In this document: piece after piece, positions 5,895 through 7,839 of the stretch
How positions within the stretch are numbered: position 1 is the first letter of the stretch
Layout: each line of letters begins with the position of its first letter
Assembly (NCBI GenBank): GCA_030038695.1
Contig: JASHSN010000180.1
Coordinates: 1 to 7,839, forward strand
Reading direction: 5' to 3'
Origin: Nitrososphaeraceae archaeon
GTDB lineage: Archaea; Thermoproteota; Nitrososphaeria; Nitrososphaerales; Nitrososphaeraceae
DNA length: 7,839 nucleotides
Notes under the pieces: generated by a model
Databases searched by the model: none
The model's input: only the letters and a program-made list of their open reading frames with translations
Told to the model about the DNA's origin: nothing
Translations under genes and position numbers: made by a program

Positions 5895-6017
5895 TTATAA
5901 TACAATAATACAATAAGTGCACATTCCCTGATTCTGCGACTCTTGCGAAAGCATATTTTCTACGAAACGCCCTTCCCAATCTTCTGATTCAAAGGATCCA
6001 ATTATCGTGGGAGTCAT
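5895..6017 (-). CDS. possible 40-residue protein downstream of a ribbon-helix-helix gene
   Basis: The ATG lies 16 bases after the stop of the 70-residue ribbon-helix-helix gene on the same strand, so the two could be co-transcribed. The protein is acidic and polar (IGSFESEDWEGRFVENMLSQ) and ends in a Cys-x2-Cys followed by a hydrophobic tail (MCTYCIIVL). Its composition looks more like a protein than random translation of AT-rich DNA, but it is short, has no recognised family and no clear ribosome binding site. The opposite strand is open over the same bases without a usable start and is judged a shadow. It could also be the start of a longer protein cut short by a stop. Confidence 0.35.
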   Translation of the reverse strand: MTPTIIGSFESEDWEGRFVENMLSQESQNQGMCTYCIIVL

Positions 6018-6033
6018 CTAACTACTACTACTG

Positions 6034-6246
6034 CTATATGGAGTATGACGATCCTTTTGGTCCCCGAACGCTGCTTATTGCAGAATCTATAAGCATAAGT
6101 ATGTACTCTTTTGGAGTTAGAAGTGTACCCTGCTGAGATGCATATTTGTTACATAAATCAAGAAGGTTTTTGTACCTTACTTCGTCCAAAGTTATACCTA
6201 TTTGATACTCGTCAGTTTCTGTCTTTGTTTTGTCTTTTCCTTCCAT
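6034..6246 (-). CDS. small ribbon-helix-helix-like protein
   Basis: Seventy residues. After a charged N-terminal tail (MEGKDKTKTETDE), residues 14-20 form a beta strand (YQIGITL), 21-36 an amphipathic helix (DEVRYKNLLDLCNKYA), then a QQGTLLT turn and a second helix (45-58, PKEYILMLIDSAIS). This strand-helix-turn-helix order is that of ribbon-helix-helix DNA-binding proteins, which act as dimers; many are autoregulators or antitoxins. The ATG is well placed, with AGAGGT 12-13 bases upstream and a palindromic TATA-like element centred about 26 bases upstream. It diverges from the 6302 ORF across only 55 bases, so it might control both directions. No toxin-like partner is recognisable in the adjoining 40-residue ORF. 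Confidence 0.7.
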   Translation of the reverse strand: MEGKDKTKTETDEYQIGITLDEVRYKNLLDLCNKYASQQGTLLTPKEYILMLIDSAISSVRGPKGSSYSI

Positions 6247-6267
6247 TTATAGAATAATACCTCTCAT

Positions 6268-6277
6268 AATATATATT
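6268..6277. promoter_or_regulatory. palindromic TATA-like element shared by divergent genes
   Basis: AATATATATT is a perfect 10-base palindrome. Its centre lies about 26 bases from the ATG of the minus-strand ribbon-helix-helix gene (6246) and about 29 from the ATG of the plus-strand ORF (6302). Both distances fit a leaderless archaeal TATA box, so one element may serve both directions. Confidence 0.45.
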
Positions 6278-6301
6278 GATCTACACGGGATGATTTGCTA
6301 G

Positions 6302-6484
6302 ATGTGCCTCTCGTCTTTCAATATTCTTTTACGACGTCAATTAAAATATATACCAGATGATAATGGATCTAGACTGTTGCTACAAGATATAGGATCAGTG
6401 CTCTACGATATTGTTAGTTCCATGAAAATAATTGCTAGAAATCTCTCACTTGCAAGAGACGACGTTCGTTCGAATGTAGATTAA
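6302..6484 (+). CDS. hypothetical 60-residue protein upstream of a methyltransferase
   Basis: Not recognised. The ATG at 6302 is followed by a basic, hydrophobic start (SFNILLRRQLKYIPDD) and then a long probable helix (LLLQDIGSVLYDIVSSMKIIARNLSLARDDV) with regularly spaced Leu/Ile/Val, which may be an amphipathic or coiled-coil helix rather than a membrane span. The TATA-like palindrome centred about 29 bases upstream supports this start. The methyltransferase gene begins 61 bases after its stop, so the two could share a transcript; a TAAGGAG just at the stop resembles a ribosome binding site but has no start codon at the right distance. Spacing to the promoter is the main support for a real gene. 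Confidence 0.45.
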   Translation: MCLSSFNILLRRQLKYIPDDNGSRLLLQDIGSVLYDIVSSMKIIARNLSLARDDVRSNVD

Positions 6485-6532
6485 GGAGATCGGATCCAAT
6501 TACCTTAAAACATACATCTGCTTAAGTATAAC

Positions 6533-6537
6533 AAGGA
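6533..6537 (+). promoter_or_regulatory. ribosome binding site supporting the TTG start of the methyltransferase
   Basis: AAGGA ends eight bases before the TTG at 6546, a normal Shine-Dalgarno spacing. It favours TTG over the later in-frame ATG at 6582, because starting there would cut into the helix before the SAM-binding motif. A TATA-like CTTAAGTATAAC (6521-6532) overlaps the same region. Confidence 0.5.
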
Positions 6538-6545
6538 CGTATAAT

Positions 6546-7208
6546 TTGCCTTCTAGTCCCTACAAACACATTTCAAAGGTCATGGATATAATTTACAAGC
6601 TCAATCCTAACTCCATATTGGATGTCGGAGCTGGGTTTGGGAAATATGGACTCCTGTGCCGAGAATATCTAGAATTATGGGATGGTAGGAACAACTATCA
6701 TGAATTTATACGTAGAATAGATGCTGTTGAGGTTTATCAGAAATATATAACGCCTGTGCATGAATTTGTATACAACAATATTTATTCCGAGGATATAACC
6801 GTGCTTATAGACAAGATCGATTATAGATACGATCTTGTCTTGCTTATAGATGTTCTAGAACACTTTGATAAACCAACTGGACGATCATTACTAGAAAAAT
6901 TATCGCGACGAAATAATGGCATATTGATTTCAACTCCCAAGAACCCAAGCGTTCAGACAGAAGTGTTCGAGAATATTTATGAAACGCACAGAGCTAAGTG
7001 GACACGAAATGAATTGTCGAGCTTTCAAGATTCGTTTTTTACTAGAGACAGTACACATAGAATAGCATATATCGGTATCAAAGAAAGCGTAGAGAAATTG
7101 AAGAGAAGGCTGTTTCTCGAACGGATCAGTTTTATTCCAGGAACGAATTATATTGCAACGAAATATGTCAAGTTAAAGCTCACACACGAACTGCACAGTC
7201 AAAGATAA
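6546..7208 (+). CDS. class I SAM-dependent methyltransferase
   Basis: A 220-residue protein of the Rossmann-like methyltransferase type. Motif I is ILDVGAGFGKYG (24-35), the glycine-rich SAM loop. The acidic end of strand 2, expected to bind the SAM ribose, is in IDAVEVYQ (Glu62). Motif IV-like YDLVLLIDVLEHFDKPTG spans 95-112, and strand 5 is GILISTPKNP (125-134). The LCREYLELWDGR segment after motif I is shared with methyltransferases often found near surface-polysaccharide genes, as I remember them. The acceptor cannot be deduced: small molecule, lipid or sugar are all possible. It looks full length and cytosolic, with a basic C-terminal third. The start is TTG, supported by AAGGA eight bases upstream. 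A truncated transposase gene follows 60 bases downstream, so this may be mobile-element-flanked DNA. Confidence 0.9.
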   Translation: MPSSPYKHISKVMDIIYKLNPNSILDVGAGFGKYGLLCREYLELWDGRNNYHEFIRRIDAVEVYQKYITPVHEFVYNNIYSEDITVLIDKIDYRYDLVLLIDVLEHFDKPTGRSLLEKLSRRNNGILISTPKNPSVQTEVFENIYETHRAKWTRNELSSFQDSFFTRDSTHRIAYIGIKESVEKLKRRLFLERISFIPGTNYIATKYVKLKLTHELHSQR

Positions 7209-7268
7209 CTCTGACAAGGTATGTAATTGTTGTATTTCCATACATAGGTGACATTATAGCTTACCAAT

Positions 7269-7469
7269 ATGGGTTACACTTCTGTAAGGAAGTGTATCCA
7301 TATAGAAATCATAACAAAGTTTAATCTAGTACATGAAAAAGAATGGACTGGTGACACCGTATCTGATATTTGCAAGAGGTACGATGTTTCCAGAAAGACA
7401 TACTACAAGTGGAAGAACATATACGAGGAGAATGGAATAGAGGGACTATCAGATATCTGCAATATGTAA
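7269..7469 (+). pseudogene. truncated transposase, N-terminal helix-turn-helix only
   Basis: Sixty-six residues that match the N-terminal helix-turn-helix region of IS481-like or related DDE transposases. The key part is residues 31-60: VSDICKRYDVSRKTYYKWKN followed by IYEENGIEGLSD, the usual recognition helix plus linker. In intact elements a Ser/Arg-rich linker and then the DDE catalytic core of some 200 residues follow. Here the sequence ends in ICNM and stop codons, and no catalytic-domain fragment is seen in the remaining 370 bases in any frame. It is therefore most likely a stub left by deletion or rearrangement. The breakpoint would be close to 7455. No terminal inverted repeats were found. 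The alternative is a small stand-alone DNA-binding protein derived from a transposase. Confidence 0.65.
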
Positions 7470-7839
7470 TGAATAAGACACAGCATTAATGACCGCCATA
7501 ATGGTCAGTCTCGATAGAGGCTATGCAACAGCGCATGGATATGTTCATTTCTGCAAGCATTGCTCCTGTTAGTGTGACAAACTATATTAATCCAAATAAT
7601 GAGCGGTATAACGGGGATATTGCAACCGCAATTCCTCTTCACACGACCCGAGGACTATTTATCAAATTTATTCCTGTGCGACATCGCGTTTCGATCGTTC
7701 TGAAAGGTTTGATTTCCTACTTTTCATAATCAGAGAAGCGGCCTAAGTCAGTTGAAGAAATATGTTCGTATGTTACACAAGACATTATAGTGGTTAAGTG
7801 TACGTTCATCAGCTGGTGAATATTGCATGAGCTAGATTG
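7470..7839. other. right-edge interval with no supportable gene
   Basis: About 370 bases after the transposase stub. A 68-codon plus-strand ORF (7523-7729) resembles nothing known. The opposite strand has a long frame with a hydrophobic, protein-like stretch (GIAVAISPLYRSLFGLI and FVTLTGAMLAEM) but is broken by TAG, TGA and TAG. It might be a decayed membrane protein gene or chance. A small imperfect hairpin, TGACC to GGTCA, lies at 7488-7505. Confidence 0.35.

Noticed and set aside
7523..7729. Plus-strand 68-residue ORF after the transposase stub
   Set aside because: It does not resemble a transposase catalytic domain or any family I know, and has no start signals.
7487..7839. Minus-strand frame with membrane-protein-like text (GIAVAISPLYRSLFGLI) interrupted by three stops
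   Set aside because: No family could be recognised and three stops in about 115 codons is not unusual for this base composition; kept only as a note on the interval.

Overview
The window looks like an accessory or intergenic-rich stretch of a Thaumarchaeota (Nitrososphaeria) genome, most likely a soil ammonia-oxidising lineage of the Nitrososphaera/Nitrosocosmicus type. I infer this from gene content and style. There is an exported CHRD-domain protein, a stand-alone CheY-like receiver, small ribbon-helix-helix proteins, a single-span small membrane protein, a short U1-type zinc finger protein and relics of a pentapeptide-repeat protein. The DNA is AT-rich, coding density is low, and several genes have A/T-rich TATA-like boxes centred about 26-30 bases before the start codon, as in leaderless archaeal transcripts. 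No rRNA, tRNA, CRISPR array or complete insertion sequence was seen.

Layout. The left edge holds a tiny exported glycine/aromatic-rich peptide gene on the plus strand (7-204). From 368 to 4997 the genes lie on the minus strand, apart from one weak plus-strand candidate at 2668. In coordinate order they are a 72-residue hypothetical protein; a truncated and frameshifted pentapeptide-repeat pseudogene (745-1142); a probable cluster transcribed from 2408 to 1276 (ribbon-helix-helix protein, 44-residue small ORF, response-regulator receiver); the CHRD protein (3191-3718); and a small membrane protein (4791-4997). The 3.7-4.8 kb interval is gene-poor. A strand switch follows near 5.0-5.2 kb.

The right part carries the U1-type zinc finger gene (5202-5408, plus), then about 0.5 kb without a clear gene. 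Next come a minus-strand pair (70-residue ribbon-helix-helix protein and a 40-residue ORF) that diverges from a plus-strand pair (60-residue ORF and a class I SAM-dependent methyltransferase). The two directions appear to share one palindromic TATA-like element at 6268-6277. At the right end is a truncated transposase helix-turn-helix fragment (7269-7469) and about 370 bases with no supportable gene.

No single pathway joins the genes. The themes are small regulators (two ribbon-helix-helix proteins, a zinc finger and a receiver with no output domain), small exported or membrane proteins, and genome decay (pentapeptide pseudogene, transposase stub). The best candidates for something undescribed are the ribbon-helix-helix/small ORF/receiver cluster, the symmetric divergent promoter and the glycine/aromatic exported peptide. 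None is strong evidence of a new system. All family assignments are from reading motifs by eye, with no database search.
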